Position numbers and translations under genes: made by a program. A DNA stretch of 64,000 nucleotides, from contig CM068367.1 in NCBI GenBank assembly GCA_034769895.1, positions 1,318,339,046-1,318,403,045 on the forward strand, given 5' to 3'. Position 1 is the first letter of the stretch. The number at the start of each line of letters is the position of its first letter. This DNA comes from Magicicada septendecula (taxonomy: Eukaryota > Arthropoda > Insecta > Hemiptera > Cicadidae). A model generated the notes under the pieces. It did not search any database and was not told the DNA's origin. It saw nothing but the letters and a program-made list of their open reading frames with translations. Of the stretch, positions 62,012 to 64,000 are shown piece after piece.

Positions 62012-62600
62012 AATGTTTATAAAGAAATAGTGTGAATAATGAATAATGAAATCCCAAGATTACAGAAGAAAGCGATAATTATTATTAAATGTTTATAAAG
62101 AAATAGTGTGAATAATAAATAATGAAACCCCAGGATTACAGAACAAAGCGATAATTATTATTAAATGTTTATAAAGAAATAGTGTGAATAATAAATAATG
62201 AAACCCCAAGATTACAGAAGAAAGCGAGAATTATTATTAAATGTTTATAAAGAAATAGTGTGAATAATAAATAATGAAACCCCAGGATTACAGAAGAAAG
62301 CGATAATTATTATTAATATTTTTAAAGAAATAGTGTGAATAATAAATAATGAAACCCCAAGATTACAGAAGAAAGCGATAATTATTATTAAATGTTTATA
62401 AAGAAATAGTGTGAATAATAAATAATGAAACCCCAGGATTACAGAAGAAAGCGATAATTATTATTAAATGTTTATAAAGAAATAGTGTGAATAATAAATA
62501 ATGAAACCCCAGGATTACAGAAGAAAGTGAGAATTATTATTAAATGTTTATAAAGAAATAGTGTGAATAATGAATAATGAAACCCCAAGATAAAAGTTTT
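62012..62600. repeat. 76-bp minisatellite, copy 2
   Basis: Same array as 55836-56425 with the same number and order of variant units, including the one with ATTTTTAAAG. The array was therefore copied as a block. Confidence 0.95.
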
Positions 62601-63656
62601 TACCTCAAATCTACCTATGCAAAATAAAGAAAGAAAGAAAATCATATGACCTAAAATACATACTAAATTGCCAAATGATGGAACAATTTCAGTAAACGAT
62701 TGAATGTAACCAATATAATGTTAAAGAAGACAAGAAAGAAAGAGTATTTATGAACATAATTCATTGAAAAATAAACAGCCAAAATAATGAAATACGATAA
62801 GAAGAAGAATAGTTGGGCTAAGGAATGTATTTAGTTTGAAATACAGTTATAATGATCATCACACAACAACTATTTAGAAAATATTGTGATCAGAGAAAAA
62901 ACAAATGAAGAAGATACTTAGCATTACAATCTCAACAAAAATGAAAACAAAAATGATTACAAATTATAACTGTCAAAGTCAATATCAACGAATGTTTAAG
63001 GAATTAAAATGGAATTACGAAATATGAAGAATAGTAATGAAGAAATATAAAGGCAACAAAGGAAAAAATCTTTACCCAAATATTTATTATTAAATAATTA
63101 AAGAGAATATTAGGAGATTATTATTATATTTTATAGCTGACTGTAGATGAATTCCAGCAGTACTATATTAAAATGTGGTGTGGACAGCAGAGTATGAAGC
63201 CAAACAGTGCCTCTCTGAACTGTACCAACGCATGTGTTAGGGATTGTTAGGGAAATTAAATATTTAAGGAATATTAGAATAGTTGCAAGAATAACTTCAG
63301 TTTCCAAAAAAGTAGGACGAAGAAAACAGAAAGAAATGTGTTAACAGGAGAATAATTGAGAAATACAGTGATTATAGTAATTATAACTAGAAGAGATGTG
63401 AAACTAATGTATCATTGAATATTGTAGCCAACTACCAACAAATAATGTTTACAGAAATAAAAATGATCAAGAATGTTAATTAAAATGATGAAATGTTATT
63501 AAATAAAAAAAAAAATAAAAAAAAATATTAATACTAGTCTAATGAAGTTACCTTGAAAATCCCATCGTCAACCATTAACAATGAAATGAAGAAAAGGCAT
63601 GTGAAAAAGACAAGTTTATTTGACCTAAACTTCATTCAGGTAAACTAAACTTTTTT

Positions 63657-63671
63657 AGGAGGGGGAGCATA
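63657..63671 (+). promoter_or_regulatory. Polypurine tract before LTR 3
   Basis: Same tract as 57481-57495, directly before TGTAACG at 63672. Confidence 0.85.
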
Positions 63672-64000
63672 TGTAACGCAACAGAAATGCTAGCATTCAT
63701 GTTACATAAAAACAAGGTTCACAGAATAATAAACAAGTCAATATATAACCCCATAATAGAACAAAGATCCAATAATCACAATTATAATCATAGATAAAGG
63801 TAAATAAGGATGCAAGGTAGTGTTAACAAGAATAAACGAACCTGTAAGTTAGATAATAGTTGATGATATATGTTTAGTGAAAAGCAAACAAAAAAATGAA
63901 ACAATGATTTACTTTATAGTAATAACAAATAAGAATTTTGAGTTAAGAGGTATTATTTTGTGACAACAAATGTTATGATAAAGTTTATGTTATGTTATAC
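63672..64000 (+). mobile_element. LTR 3, cut by window end
   Basis: The first 329 bp of a third LTR. At the few variable sites it shares some bases with LTR 1 and others with LTR 2. Confidence 0.75.

Larger units (their letters stand above)
59931..63671 (+). mobile_element. Internal region 2 of the LTR array
   Basis: 3741 bp, same layout as internal region 1 and nearly identical to it. Confidence 0.75.

Overview
The window is AT-rich eukaryotic DNA that looks like intergenic chromatin from an arthropod, most likely an insect. The evidence for that is the mix of transposon families (Helitron, Penelope-like elements, Tc1/mariner and Tigger-type DNA elements, LINE 3' ends of the type common in insects, long-LTR retrotransposons), the many long dinucleotide microsatellites, and the absence of operons or long host reading frames. 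The species cannot be fixed from sequence alone. I found no intact host gene, tRNA or rRNA in 64 kb. Nearly every reading frame that can be recognised is a transposon relic.

Left part (1-23,850) is a repeated block. Positions 1-5328 and 12439-17742 are near-identical copies at an offset of about 12.44 kb. They share a Helitron 3' end, two LINE 3' fragments, long GA and CT microsatellites and about 4 kb of unrecognised repeat unit. A third, much older copy of the same unit runs from 17743 to about 23,850. It lacks the LINE insertion and instead carries a 1.1-kb TTAA-flanked DNA transposon with the remains of a Mutator-like transposase. A shorter internal repeat occurs six times (A, B, C, A', B', D).

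Middle part (24,000-48,400) is a patchwork of old insertions: LINE 3' fragments on both strands, an internally deleted mariner with 50-bp inverted repeats and TA duplications, solo LTRs (one with a CTAT target duplication), a Tigger-type element, a 72-bp-arm hairpin, a 1-kb inverted pair of an interspersed repeat, and a Penelope-like element with RT-tail and GIY-YIG endonuclease remains.

Right part (48,400-64,000) holds a possible solo LTR inserted in a (TA)n tract. After it comes a tandem LTR-internal-LTR-internal-LTR array of a pol-less LTR retrotransposon (LTR about 2.4 kb, internal 3.74 kb, period 6.175 kb). Each internal region has a coiled-coil, gag-position ORF, a 76-bp minisatellite and an intact polypurine tract.

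The most interesting theme is a set of hammerhead-ribozyme-like motifs (CTGANGA ... GAAA ... cleavage triplet) at Penelope-type termini. They lie at about 6.9, 8.1, 10.4, 11.25, 38.7-39.2, 43.95, 45.3 and 51.2 kb. At four of these places two copies face each other as an inverted pair, three times with no coding sequence between them.
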